Both the position numbers and the translations under genes were made by a program. Below are positions 34,920 through 44,480 of a stretch of 50,535 nucleotides of DNA, piece by piece (position 1 is the first letter of the stretch; every line of letters begins with the position of its first letter). The stretch lies in the NCBI RefSeq assembly GCF_024159025.1, contig NZ_JAMYXC010000018.1, positions 1-50,535 of the forward strand, in the 5' to 3' direction. The DNA is from Limimaricola litoreus (lineage in GTDB: Bacteria > Pseudomonadota > Alphaproteobacteria > Rhodobacterales > Rhodobacteraceae). The notes under the pieces are model-generated. The model saw only the letters and a program-made list of their open reading frames with translations, did no database searches and was not told where the DNA came from.

Positions 34920-37463
34920 ATGGCCGACTACGACCGTCCGCATATCGACATCGCGCCTTTTCTGACGACCAGCTCCTACACGGCGCATCAATCTCCCGGA
35001 GGTCGGACGTTCACGCGTAACCGTGACCAACACGGTCCTCGCTTGAGCGCCGGCTTGGTCGCCTCTCTCACGGCCGCCGAGGCACGCCGCCCGGCACCCG
35101 ACACCCTTCCGCACGGCGTCCAGCCAGGTGAAGGCGCGTTCGTCACTGTCATTCTCGATCCGAATGCCCGCGAGCTCGACCTCGAGAAACCGAAGAAGGG
35201 CGTTCGCCAAAGCGCTGCAGGCGAAGCCAACGGGCGCCGGACCATGGTCCTGCACATGGCGGATGAAGATGCACAGGCCTATCTGCGCGAACGGGTCGAG
35301 CGCTATCTAACCGGCGAACTCAACGATCGCGAACGCCCGCCTCTCTATTCGGAGATGGAACCCATCGACGGCTTCTCGCCGACGGAGCTTTTAGACCTAT
35401 GGCGTGAGGACCCCGGGACCCTTCCGACCGATGCCAACGGACCGACATGGTGGGGTCTCTGGTGCTGGGATGACTTCGTCGATGACGTGACGGGCGTGGC
35501 GCGCGCCCTCAAGATGCATGTTGCACCGGAAGACCGTTGGAGCACCTTCCCGGACGTCCGTGTTGTCCCTGTTCATGCAACACGCGCTCAAGTTCAGACG
35601 ATGCTCGACCTTAACCAGTCTGGCCTCGCCGAGATCGGATACGCGACGGACGACCCCGCCATTCTCATCGATCTGACCGGCCAGGAGCAGGACGGCCTGG
35701 TCGAGGACCTTGCCGGCCGCATCCAGTGGCCTGGGGCCGACGTTCCCGCGATCTGTCTCTTGGACACAGGTGTGAACCGCGCGCATCCGTTGATTGAGCC
35801 GGCGCTTACATCGGACGATGCGCAGGCCGTCGATCCCGATTGGGGATCGGACGATCACCACCGGCCCGGGCACGGCACACCCATGGCTGGACTGGCGCTC
35901 CATGGCGACCTGACAGGCCCCCTCGCCGACGCCTCGGCACGGACGCTCGCTCACCGACTTGAGAGCATCAAGATCCTTCCGCCCACGCCGCGCGCCGCCG
36001 ACGATCCGGCGAACTATGGCGCGATCACGAAAGCGGCGGTGGCTCTGGCAGAGGCTCAGAATCCCGATCGACCGCGGACAATCTGCTCGGCCGTCACGAA
36101 CGATAGGCGCCGCGGGGACAGGCCGACCCGCTGGAGCGCTGCGATCGATGAGATCGCGTCCGGCGTCGATGCAGCCAAAGGCGAAGAGCCGCCCCGACGC
36201 CTCTTCGTACAGGCGATCGGCAATATCAGTCATTCAAATGACTGGTCCACGATTGAGGACCAAAGCCTCCATCCAGGCGAAGATCCCGCGCAGGCGTGGA
36301 ACGCGCTGACGGTGGGTGGCGTGACCTTCAAGGACGCAATCGAAGCTCGCGACCGTGCGGAATGGTCGGCTTGCGCCAGCGTCGGCGAAGCAAGCCCCTA
36401 TGGCCGGACGTCGAGCGACTGGCCGGACGGCACGACGCCAGTCAAGCCCGAGATCGTGTTCGAGGCTGGAAATCGCGCGGCCAACGCGCTCGGAGATCAA
36501 GTGAGCGATGCGATGCCGTCGCTGTCGCTCATCTCCACCGGAAAGGGCGGCACGGGTGACGCGCTCATGCCTTTCTACGCGACAAGCGCAGCCACCGCGC
36601 AGGCCTCGCGCATGGCGGCTCAAATCACGGTGGAGCACCCTCAGTATTGGCCTGAGACCGTCAGGGCGCTCATGGTGCACAGCGCGGACTATACCCCGGC
36701 CATGCGCGCCGAGATCGACAGCGCCATCGGAAAGACTGAACGAAGTGCGCTCCGTCGAAGGTTTGGCTATGGCATGCCCGACCTGCTCCGGGCCCTGGCC
36801 TCCGCATCGACTGACCTTGCGCTCGTCTCACAAGCCTACATCCAGCCCTTCGACCGACCGGAGATCAGTCGTCGTGATGCGAGGAGGCGGGTAGGACCAG
36901 TCACCTTCGGCTCCGCACATTACTACGACTTGCCATGGCCGACCCGCATCCTCGAGACCTTGGAGAACTGTCCGGTCGAATTGAAGGTCACGCTCTCTTA
37001 CTTCGTGGAGCCATACCCACTGAAAGGCGCCATGTTGGATCCGGCGCGCTACCGCTCGTTCGGGCTGCGCTTCGACCTCAAGCGCCCCAGAGAGACCGAC
37101 GCGGAGTTCCAGCGCCGCCGCAACGCGGAGATGGGAGTTCGGATTCCCGCGACCGAAGACGATCCAAATTGGGCGTTCGGCCCGAAGGCGATCGCCGCCG
37201 GCTCGATTCATTGCGATACTTGGTCAGGCACCGCAGTCGAACTCGCTTCCCGCGATCAGCTCGCGATCTATCCGGTAATGGGTTGGTGGCGCGACCGACC
37301 GGGACAAGGGCGCTATCTCGACAAGGCGCGCTACGCGCTTGTCGTTACGCTGACCGCGCCCGAAGCCGGGATAGACTTGCAGGCCGAAGTCGAGATCGCA
37401 GCGCGGACCCAAATTGCGGCCCAGGCCGGGGTTGCGATCAACGTACCGACGAGGGGTGAGTGA
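34920..37463 (+). CDS. ietS: Subtilisin-like serine protease of an IetAS-type system
   Basis: 847 residues, S8 family. The N-terminal 250 residues are a family-specific domain. The catalytic triad is visible: Asp282 in CLLDTGVN, His318 in GHGTPMAG, and Ser556 in YATSAATAQASRMAA, with oxyanion Asn435 in IGNISHS. There is no signal peptide, so the protease acts in the cytoplasm, which fits a toxin or effector controlled by the AAA+ partner. The C-terminal 200 residues form beta-rich domains. All catalytic residues are present, so the enzyme looks active. Confidence 0.9.
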   Translation: MADYDRPHIDIAPFLTTSSYTAHQSPGGRTFTRNRDQHGPRLSAGLVASLTAAEARRPAPDTLPHGVQPGEGAFVTVILDPNARELDLEKPKKGVRQSAAGEANGRRTMVLHMADEDAQAYLRERVERYLTGELNDRERPPLYSEMEPIDGFSPTELLDLWREDPGTLPTDANGPTWWGLWCWDDFVDDVTGVARALKMHVAPEDRWSTFPDVRVVPVHATRAQVQTMLDLNQSGLAEIGYATDDPAILIDLTGQEQDGLVEDLAGRIQWPGADVPAICLLDTGVNRAHPLIEPALTSDDAQAVDPDWGSDDHHRPGHGTPMAGLALHGDLTGPLADASARTLAHRLESIKILPPTPRAADDPANYGAITKAAVALAEAQNPDRPRTICSAVTNDRRRGDRPTRWSAAIDEIASGVDAAKGEEPPRRLFVQAIGNISHSNDWSTIEDQSLHPGEDPAQAWNALTVGGVTFKDAIEARDRAEWSACASVGEASPYGRTSSDWPDGTTPVKPEIVFEAGNRAANALGDQVSDAMPSLSLISTGKGGTGDALMPFYATSAATAQASRMAAQITVEHPQYWPETVRALMVHSADYTPAMRAEIDSAIGKTERSALRRRFGYGMPDLLRALASASTDLALVSQAYIQPFDRPEISRRDARRRVGPVTFGSAHYYDLPWPTRILETLENCPVELKVTLSYFVEPYPLKGAMLDPARYRSFGLRFDLKRPRETDAEFQRRRNAEMGVRIPATEDDPNWAFGPKAIAAGSIHCDTWSGTAVELASRDQLAIYPVMGWWRDRPGQGRYLDKARYALVVTLTAPEAGIDLQAEVEIAARTQIAAQAGVAINVPTRGE

Positions 37464-37663
37464 ACCGCTCTCGCTTGTCGAACTGAAAAGTTCGCACTTG
37501 CCGCGAAAGTTCGCTTTCCGGCCTTGTGCCCTGTGCCTTCGCGATGCTGCGCCATGCTTAAACCTTGAGGAAGGGCAGGACCTGACTTCTCGCTTTGGCT
37601 GACACTCATGTCAGGTCGAGATCGACAACACTATACATTACATAACGCCTATTACACGCATAG
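37464..37663. other. Gap between ietS and IS30 copy 1
   Basis: 200 bp without a gene. The last 60 bp are AT-rich and lead into the left end of the IS30 element. Confidence 0.3.
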
Positions 37664-38800
37664 ATTGAGTGTAGCGGTGGATTCACGTTCGAAGTGCAAC
37701 TTCTGTATAGAAACAGATGGTTACATGGAGAGAAATTGATGGGCACCTGCTACGCACATTTGGATCTCGAAGAGCGCCAGAAACTCGCGCGCTGGCGCGA
37801 GGCGAAATTGCCGATGAAAGAGATCGCGTTGCGGCTTGGCCGCGCCCCTTCCACGCTCTACCGGGAAATGCAGCGCAATCGCTTCATGGACGATGAGATC
37901 CCCGAGCTGAGCGGCTATTACGGCATGACCGCGCAACGGGCTTACGAGAAGCGTCGTGCCATCCATCGCAAGCTGGTCCGGCACCCTGCCATGAAGGCTG
38001 CCGTGGTCGACCGCCTCAAGGCCGGATGGTCGCCCGAGCAGATCGCGGGCCGGATGAAGCTTGAGGGCCATGCCACGTCCGTTAGCCACGAGACCATCTA
38101 CCGCTACGCCTATTCCGGAGATGGCCGGTCCGAGGCGCTCTACCGGCACCTGCCGGAGCACCGCCGGCGTCGTAGACCACGCGGCACGCGACGCCACCAC
38201 GGCCGCAGATTCAGCAATGAACACAGCATTTCGCTGCGGCCCGTGGAGGTCTCCGAGCGCCAGCAGTTCGGGCACTGGGAGTGTGACTTGGTGATGTTTC
38301 GCAAGGAGTTCGGCAAAGCGAATATCACCTCACTGGTCGAGCGCGTCAGTCGCTTCACCGTCCTGGCGAAGAACGCCGATCGGACCTCCAAGCCGGTCAT
38401 GGAGACCCTGATCTCTGGCCTGAAGGCCCTGCCCCAACCAGCCCGTCGATCCATCACTTTCGACCGGGGCACCGAGTTTACCGCTTGGGCGCATCTCAAG
38501 GCCGGTCTCGGCATGGCTCCATGGTTCTGCGACCCGCAATCGCCCTGGCAGAAGGGAACGGTCGAAAACACCAACAACCGGATCCGAAAATATCTCCCCC
38601 GCAAGACCGATCCCACGACGATCACGGATCGATATCTGACTTCGATCTGCGATCGCCTCAACGCCACGCCTCGGAAGTGCTTGGGCTACCGGACCCCGGC
38701 CGAAGTCTTCCGGGAAAAGCTGATGGAGACGATGCAGTCAGGCGAGTAGAATGAGCCTGCCGGAATTGCGCTTCAGCGTGAGCCCACAAGCAGCAAAGCT
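37664..38800 (+). mobile_element. IS30-family element, copy 1
   Basis: The left end is around GATTGAGTGTAGCGGTGGATTCACG (positions from about 37664). The right end near 38765-38790 reads TTGCGCTTCAGCGTGAGCCCACAAGC. Its reverse complement (GTGGGCTCACGCTGAAGCGCAATT) matches the left-end GTGGATTCACGTTCGAAGTGCAACTT imperfectly, as IS30 terminal repeats do. It contains one transposase gene. Exact ends and target duplication were not resolved. Confidence 0.75.
37739..38749 (+). CDS. IS30-family transposase, copy 1
   Basis: 336 residues. An N-terminal helix-turn-helix (MKEIALRLGRAPSTLYREMQRNRF) is followed by a second DNA-binding part (AGWSPEQIAGRMKLEGH). The DDE catalytic core comes next: WECDLVMF (Asp), TFDRGTEF (Asp) and QSPWQKGTVENTNNRIRKYLP (Glu). 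All are present, so the enzyme looks active. About 16 residues differ from copy 2, roughly 95 percent identity. The start is ATG 37739. Confidence 0.95.
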   Translation: MGTCYAHLDLEERQKLARWREAKLPMKEIALRLGRAPSTLYREMQRNRFMDDEIPELSGYYGMTAQRAYEKRRAIHRKLVRHPAMKAAVVDRLKAGWSPEQIAGRMKLEGHATSVSHETIYRYAYSGDGRSEALYRHLPEHRRRRRPRGTRRHHGRRFSNEHSISLRPVEVSERQQFGHWECDLVMFRKEFGKANITSLVERVSRFTVLAKNADRTSKPVMETLISGLKALPQPARRSITFDRGTEFTAWAHLKAGLGMAPWFCDPQSPWQKGTVENTNNRIRKYLPRKTDPTTITDRYLTSICDRLNATPRKCLGYRTPAEVFREKLMETMQSGE

Positions 38801-38803
38801 AAA

Positions 38804-40304
38804 GTGTCACCCGTGAGCAATGCAGAAGTGTCACTCTCGCCTGCACCGAGCACAGGCAGAGAGACCGAGCATGGGATGGGTTCTGATGAGCGAGCGCGAG
38901 TTGCACCGTGTCGAGGTTCTGGCGCAGATCGATGACGGTCGGATCGATGTCCAGAACGGCGCGCACCTGCTGGGGTTGACCCGACGCCAGATCTTCCGGC
39001 TGCTGAAGCGGTATCGCGCGGATGGCGCGGCGGCGATCCGGCACCAGGCGCGCGGGCGCGCTCCGAACAACCGGATTCACGCTGCCAAGCGCGACTATGC
39101 CCTGTCGTTGATCCGCGAGAGCTATGCGGATTTCGGGCCGACGCTGGCGGCGGAACGGTTGCAGGACGATCACGGACTGACGGTCTCCCGCGAGACGCTG
39201 CGCAAGTGGATGGTCGAGGACGGCTTGTGGCTGTCGCGCAAACAGCGCCGGGCCTTTCACCAGCCGCGCCTGCGCCGCGAATGCTTCGGCGAGCTGATCC
39301 AGATCGACGGCTCGGAGCACCGCTGGTTCGAGGGTCGCGGCGATCCCTGCACGCTGCTGGTCTTCATCGACGATGCCACCAGCATGCTGATGGAACTGCG
39401 CTTCGTCACCTCCGAGAGCACGTTCAGCTATTTCGAGGCACTGGAGCGCTACCTGGTACAACATGGCCGTCCGGTCGCCTTCTACAGCGACAAGCACTCG
39501 GTGTTTCGGGTGCCGAGGCCCAGCGACCACATGACCGGCATGACCCAGTTCGGGCGGGCTTTGGCGGAGCTGCAGATCGAGATCCTGTGCGCCAATTCGA
39601 GCCAGGCCAAAGGCCGCGTCGAGCGCGCCAACCGCACACTGCAGGACCGGCTGGTGAAGGAGCTGCGTCTGGCCGGCATCTCGGACATCGCGGCGGCGAA
39701 CACCTTCCTGCCGAGCTTCGTGGAGCGCTACAATGCGAAGTTCGCCAAGCCCGCCGCCAAGCCGGACAACCTGCACAGGCCGCTGAACGTCGCGCCCGAT
39801 CGACTGGCCGAGATCTTCTGCCTGCGCGACAAGCGCCATGTCAGCAAGGATCTGACGCTGAAATACCACCACAAGCGCATCCGGCTGGAGGTGAACGAGC
39901 TGACCCGCGAACTGGTGGGCAAATACGCCGATACCTACGAATTTCCCGATGGCCGCATCCAGGTCAGACACAAGGGCATCGTCCTGCCCTGCAGCATCTT
40001 CGACCCGCACCAGCAGCGCGTCACCCACGCCGCGATCACCGAGAACAAGCACCTCGGCGCGGTGCTGGCTCACATCAAGCGACAGCAGGACAAGGCTGCG
40101 GTCACGCCCGAGGTGCGCCCCGAAAGCGCCCGCACCGGGTATCGAAAGACCGGCCGACGCAACACCGGCTGGAACTCCAAGCTGGCCCAACGCGCCAAGG
40201 CCCGCGCAGCCGAGCAGGCCTCCGAAAGTTGAGGTCTCCGCCCTGCCCGGCTGCGCTCCCGTCAGGGCCAGCAACGACACTTCTGCTTTGCAGAGCCGGT
40301 GACA
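38804..40304 (+). mobile_element. ISNCY-type element between two IS30 copies
   Basis: The left end (from about 38804) GTGTCACCCGTGAGCAATGCAGAAGTGTC is mirrored at the right by a segment whose reverse complement reads TTGTCACC-GGCTCTGCAAA-GCAGAAGTGTC. The repeats are imperfect, about 30 bp. No clear target duplication is visible. It contains one transposase gene. Confidence 0.7.
38871..40232 (+). CDS. ISNCY-family transposase (rve-type integrase core)
   Basis: 453 residues. N-terminal helix-turn-helix regions (ARLLG-like QNGAHLLGLTRRQIFRLLKRY; VSRETLRKWMVEDGLW) are followed by an integrase core: IQIDGSEHRWF (Asp), FYSDKHSVF (Asp) and SSQAKGRVERANRTLQDR (Glu). The C terminus is basic. An intact frame starting at ATG 38871; the open frame before it is noncoding IS end. 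This is a well-populated ISNCY subgroup of alphaproteobacteria by general appearance. Confidence 0.9.
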   Translation: MGWVLMSERELHRVEVLAQIDDGRIDVQNGAHLLGLTRRQIFRLLKRYRADGAAAIRHQARGRAPNNRIHAAKRDYALSLIRESYADFGPTLAAERLQDDHGLTVSRETLRKWMVEDGLWLSRKQRRAFHQPRLRRECFGELIQIDGSEHRWFEGRGDPCTLLVFIDDATSMLMELRFVTSESTFSYFEALERYLVQHGRPVAFYSDKHSVFRVPRPSDHMTGMTQFGRALAELQIEILCANSSQAKGRVERANRTLQDRLVKELRLAGISDIAAANTFLPSFVERYNAKFAKPAAKPDNLHRPLNVAPDRLAEIFCLRDKRHVSKDLTLKYHHKRIRLEVNELTRELVGKYADTYEFPDGRIQVRHKGIVLPCSIFDPHQQRVTHAAITENKHLGAVLAHIKRQQDKAAVTPEVRPESARTGYRKTGRRNTGWNSKLAQRAKARAAEQASES

Positions 40305-40322
40305 ATTCTGCTTGGTTGCAAC

Positions 40323-41445
40323 AGATTGAGTGTAGCTGTGGATTCACGTTCGAAGTGCAACTTCTGTATAGAAACAGATGGTTACATGGAGAGCAATCGA
40401 TGGGCACCTGCTACGCACATCTGGATCTCGAAGAGCGCCAGAAACTCGCGCGGTGGCGCGAGGCAAAATTGCCGATGAAAGAGATCGCACTGCGGCTCGG
40501 CCGCGCGCCTTCCACGCTTTACCGGGAGATGCGGCGCAATCGCTTCGTGGATGATGAGATACCCCATCTGAGCGGCTACTACGGCATGACCGCGCAACGA
40601 GCTTACGAGAGGCGACGTGCCATCCAACGCAAGCTGGTCCGGCACCCGGCCGTGAAGGCTGCCGTGGTCGACCGTCTCAAGGCCGGCTGGTCGCCCGAGC
40701 AGATTGCGGGTCGGATGAAGCTCGAGCGCCACGCCACGTCTGTCAGCCACGAGACCATCTACCGCTACGCCTATTCCGGAGATGGCCGATCCGAGGCGCT
40801 CTATCGTCATCTGCCGGAGCACCGCCGCCGTCGCCGGCCGCGCGGCACGCGCCGCCACCATGGTCGCAGATTCAGCAATGAACACGGCATTTCGCTGCGG
40901 CCCGTGGAGGTCTCCGAGCGCCAGCAGTTCGGCCATTGGGAGTGCGACCTGGTGATGTTTCGCAAGGAGTTCGGCAAGGCGAACGTGACCTCCCTGGTCG
41001 AGCGCGTCAGCCGCTTCACCGTCCTGGCGAAGAACGCCGATCGGACCTCCAAGCCCGTCATGGAGACCCTGATCTCCGGCCTGAAGGCCCTGCCCCAACC
41101 AGCGCGCCGCTCCATCACTTTCGACCGGGGCACCGAGTTCACCGCCTGGGCGCATCTCAAGGCCGGTCTCGGCGTGGCTCCCTGGTTCTGCGACCCGCAA
41201 TCGCCGTGGCAGAAAGGCACGGTCGAAAACACCAACAACCGACTCCGCAAATACCTTCCCCGCAAGACCGACCCCACGGCGATCACAGATCAAGATTTGA
41301 CTTCGATCTGCGATCGCCTCAACGCCACGCCTCGGAAATGTCTGGGCTACCGGACCCCGGCCGAAGTCTTCCGGGAAAAGCTGATGGAGGCGATGCGGTC
41401 AGGCGAATAGGATGGGTTAGCGAAAATTGCGCTTCAGCGTGAACT
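40323..41445 (+). mobile_element. IS30-family element, copy 2
   Basis: The same left end as copy 1 (GATTGAGTGTAGC-GTGGATTCACGTTCGAAGTGC) begins at about 40323. The right end around 41427-41448 reads TTGCGCTTCAGCGTGAACTCACAAGC. The orientation is the same as copy 1, so the two bracket the ISNCY element as direct repeats. Confidence 0.75.
40400..41410 (+). CDS. IS30-family transposase, copy 2
   Basis: 336 residues, about 95 percent identical to copy 1 by direct comparison (for example Q/R in MxRNRF, E/H in PxLSGYY, G/R in LExHATS). The DDE residues (WECDLVMF, TFDRGTEF, KGTVENTNN) are intact. The long open frame that runs in from 39206 belongs to the neighbouring ISNCY region and is not part of this gene. 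Confidence 0.95.
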   Translation: MGTCYAHLDLEERQKLARWREAKLPMKEIALRLGRAPSTLYREMRRNRFVDDEIPHLSGYYGMTAQRAYERRRAIQRKLVRHPAVKAAVVDRLKAGWSPEQIAGRMKLERHATSVSHETIYRYAYSGDGRSEALYRHLPEHRRRRRPRGTRRHHGRRFSNEHGISLRPVEVSERQQFGHWECDLVMFRKEFGKANVTSLVERVSRFTVLAKNADRTSKPVMETLISGLKALPQPARRSITFDRGTEFTAWAHLKAGLGVAPWFCDPQSPWQKGTVENTNNRLRKYLPRKTDPTAITDQDLTSICDRLNATPRKCLGYRTPAEVFREKLMEAMRSGE

Positions 41446-41459
41446 CACAAGCGGGCACT

Positions 41460-42700
41460 TTCTAAACTGATGGATTGGATGCCCCTCCTGCCGGTCCAAT
41501 GTGGAACCGTCCGAGCTGCTCTGGCTCGGAGCAATGCAGGAGGAAGAAATGTCAGAGGTATTCATCGTAGGCGTTGATTTGGCGAAACGCGTCTTCCAGA
41601 TTCATGCTGCTGACGTTGGCGGCCATGCGATCTACCGCAAGAAGCTAAGCCGGCCTCAGTTCGCCAAATTTCTGGCAGAAACACCGGGCTGCGTCATCGC
41701 AATGGAAGCCTGTGCTTCCGCTCACTACTGGGGCCAAGAGGCGAAATCCGCAGGACATGAGGTGCGGCTGGTTCCAGCTGGGTACGTGAAACCGTTCGTC
41801 AAACGCCACAAGAGCGACGCTGTCGATGCGGAGGCGATTACTGAAGCGGCGTTGCGACCGTCGATGCGCTTCGTACCTGTGAAGACGCCAGACCAGCAAT
41901 CCCAAGCGATGCTCTTCCGGACACGCGAGATGTTCGTGCGCCAGAGAACGCAGAGCATCAATGGACTTCGCGCACATCTGGCCGAATTCGGGATTGTGCT
42001 TCGGCTCAGGATCCGAAACCCGGACACCTTCAGGCGTGAAGTCGCAGCACGAGCCAGCGAGTTGCCTGACCTGGCAGGATCGTTGGCAGAGTGCCTTCTG
42101 GTACAGATCGCTTCAATAAGCGAGCAAATCTCGGCTTTGGATATGAAGATCAAGCTGCGCGCGAGGTCGTCGCGTGACGCGCAGTTGATGCAAACGATGC
42201 CGGGCGTCGGCCCTATGTCGGCGATGGCAGTTCAGGCATTCTGCCCGCCCGCAGAGAATTTCCGGACCGGCCGCGATTTCGCCGCGTGGCTCGGCTTGGT
42301 TCCCAGGCAGCATTCAACCGGCGGCAAGGAACGGTTGGGGCGTGTCACGAAAATGGGCCAGAAAGACGTCAGACGGCTGCTGATCATAGGAGCTATGTCC
42401 GTGCTCAATGCCATCGAACGGCGAAAGCGTTGCGTCGAACCGTGGCTCACCCGTATGCTCGAGACGCGGCCTCGAATGGTCGTGGCGGTTGCTTTGGCCA
42501 ACCGTATGGCCCGGAGACTTTGGGCAATGTTGGCGACGGGCCAAGACTATCAAGTTCCGAGGTCTGTCGCATAAGGCAAACCTCAGATCCCGGCAGGTGT
42601 GTGAGGACGAAAGGATCGAATAAGGAAAGCGGATCGACGAGAATGAACTCGGGAAACCAGTGCAACCCTTCGCGGCTTCGAGCCCGATAAACTGATTTGG
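41460..42700 (+). mobile_element. IS110-family element
   Basis: One transposase gene with noncoding flanks. The left flank has GGATGCCCCTCCTGCCGGTCC and the right flank GATCCCGGCAGGTGTG. IS110 elements often have such subterminal complementary segments and a noncoding guide-RNA region; the exact ends are not resolved. No target duplication is expected for this family. Confidence 0.65.
41549..42574 (+). CDS. IS110-family transposase
   Basis: 341 residues. The N-terminal RuvC-like DEDD domain reads FIVGVDLAKRVFQIHAAD (Asp), CVIAMEACASAHYW (Glu), SDAVDAEAITEAALRPSMRFVPVK (two Asp). The C-terminal transposase_20 domain reads LMQTMPGVGPMSAMAVQAF and FRTGRDFAAWLGLVPRQHSTGGKERLGRVTKMGQKDVRRLL, with the catalytic Ser in HSTGGK. 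AGGAGGAAG precedes ATG 41549. Intact. It is unrelated in detail to the IS110 remnant at 6910. Confidence 0.93.
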   Translation: MSEVFIVGVDLAKRVFQIHAADVGGHAIYRKKLSRPQFAKFLAETPGCVIAMEACASAHYWGQEAKSAGHEVRLVPAGYVKPFVKRHKSDAVDAEAITEAALRPSMRFVPVKTPDQQSQAMLFRTREMFVRQRTQSINGLRAHLAEFGIVLRLRIRNPDTFRREVAARASELPDLAGSLAECLLVQIASISEQISALDMKIKLRARSSRDAQLMQTMPGVGPMSAMAVQAFCPPAENFRTGRDFAAWLGLVPRQHSTGGKERLGRVTKMGQKDVRRLLIIGAMSVLNAIERRKRCVEPWLTRMLETRPRMVVAVALANRMARRLWAMLATGQDYQVPRSVA

Positions 42701-42880
42701 ACCCAAGTTCGCGTATCTCCATAAGGGCCAGCGGTCACATGCGCCGCACAAACAGGCCGGACACGTGACAGCACCCGATCATGCTATCCAGACTTCGATA
42801 ATTTGCTCGCATAAACGGGGGCATCCACACGTGGGTTGCGACCAACGCTCTATCCTGTCGCAAACACAGGAGTTTGGAAG

Positions 42881-43090
42881 ATGGCCCACCGCGAGCTGGA
42901 TCTGCAAGAACGGCGGCTGGTCGAAGACCTACTCCAGGCGAAAATGTCTATCGCCCAGATCGCGGTGCGGCTATCACGGCACCGTTCGACGATCTACCGC
43001 GAGATCCGGCGCAACCGGTTCGAAGATAGCGAGCTGCCCCAGCTCAGCAGCTACTACTACGGCATGCTGGCCCAAAAACGTGCCGCCGAG
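42881..43090 (+). pseudogene. IS30-type transposase, 5' half
   Basis: From ATG 42881 the frame reads MAHRELDLQERRLVEDLLQAK, then IAVRLSRHRSTIYREIRRNRFEDSELPQLSSYYYGMLAQKRAAE. This is the helix-turn-helix N terminus of an IS30-family transposase. It runs into the left end of IS21 at 43091 and so is interrupted. Confidence 0.85.
43085..43090. repeat. Target duplication GCCGAG, left copy
   Basis: GCCGAG immediately before the IS21 left end TGTCAGG. The same six bases follow the right end at 45332-45337, giving a 6-bp target duplication. It identifies the IS21 insertion point within the IS30-type gene. Confidence 0.85.
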
Positions 43091-43167
43091 TGTCAGGCGA
43101 CACGACAAACTGGCCCTGTGGCGACACGAGGAACTGGCCCCTTCGATGAGCCATGAGGGGATACTGG

Positions 43168-44480
43168 ATGAGCATTCCAGCGACTGAGAAGCTCCTGCGG
43201 ATCGAGGGTCTGCGGAGGGACGTCATGAAAGAGCCGGGCGATGTGTCGGCGATGCTGCGCTTGAAGTCGCTCGGCTGGGGAGCCCGTCGGATTGCCACGG
43301 AGCTTGGATGTTCTCGAACGACGGCGCGGCGCTGGTTGAAGGAGGGAGCATGGCACAAGCCATCATCCCCTTCGCGCCCGAAAGCGCTGGACGCCTTGGA
43401 GGCGTGGGTTGAGGAACGGTTCCGCCGCCATGCCGGCAATGCCGATGTGGTCCGTCAGGAACTCTGGGCTGAGAAGGGCATCAAGGTGAGCCTGCGCACG
43501 GTTGAGCGCGCGGTGGCGCATCTGCGTCAGAGCTGCGTGCGGAGGCTCGGGCGACGGTGCGTTTCGAGACGCAGCCGGGCCAGCAACTTCAGATCGACTT
43601 TGGCCAGCGGCGTGTGAAGATTGATGGCCTGCCGCAGCTGGTCTCGTTCTTCGTAGCCACGCTTGGCTATTCCCGCCGTATCCACGTGCGGGCCTTTGCG
43701 GGCGAGCGCCAAGAGCACTGGTTCGAGGGGATGGAAAGCGCCTTCGCAGCGTTCGGCGGGGTGCCCGAGGAGGTGTTGCTCGACAATGCCCGCGCACTGA
43801 TCCTGAGCCATGACGTCGCCAGCCGGGAGATCGTGGTGAACCCCAGGCTCCACGCCTTCGCCCGGCATTGGGGCTTTCAGGTGAAGGCCTGTGCGCCCTA
43901 CCGGCCGCGCACAAAGGGCAAGGACGAGCGGGGTGTTGGCTACGTGAAGAGCAATGCGATCGCCGGACGCGCCTTCGACAGCTTTGAGGCTTTGGAGGCG
44001 CATCTGGAGCAATGGACCCGCGAAGTTGCCGATCAACGGCTCCATGGTACCACCGGCGAGGCGCCGATGCTGCGCTTTGCGCGTGATGAAGCTGGCAAAC
44101 TGAAGCCACTTCCCCAATGCGGACCGTTCCTGGCGATGCGGGACTTGAGCCGACGCGTCGGGTCTGACTGTGCGGTGGAATTCGATACCAACAGCTACTC
44201 GGTCCCATGGCGGCTGATCGGCGAGCGAGTGCGCGTGCTGGTCACCGGCGAGACGGTGCGCGTCACTCATGTCGGTGTGGAGATGGCTTGCCACCGACGC
44301 AGTGGCGGTCGGCGCGGCCGTATTATTGATCATGCCCACTTCGCGGGAGTTGCAGGCGCCGCCGGTCGGGTGATCCGGAGGTCTGAACCGGTTGCTGCGA
44401 CTGCGGAGGACTTGATCTCGGAGTCGACGCTGCTGCGGCCTCTCGCCGAATACGAGGCTGTCGCCGGAGGGGCATGGTAA
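43168..44480 (+). pseudogene. istA: IS21 transposase IstA, frameshifted
   Basis: The first part (43168 to about 43525) has the helix-turn-helix RIATELGCSRTTARRWLKEG. The second, in another frame (from about 43530), has the integrase core: LQIDFGQRRV (Asp), LLDNARALI (Asp-Asn) and YRPRTKGKDERGVGYVKSN (Glu). Around 43526, relatives read RQELRAEARATVRFE. Here CGTCAGAGCTG lacks one base compared with CGTCAGGAGCTG, breaking the frame. If not a sequencing error, the transposase is inactive. Its end overlaps the istB start by one base (TAATG). Confidence 0.8.

Noticed and set aside
38799-40280. 493-codon open frame antisense to the ISNCY transposase
   Set aside because: The transposase on the plus strand carries a full integrase core. 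The antisense frame results from codon bias.
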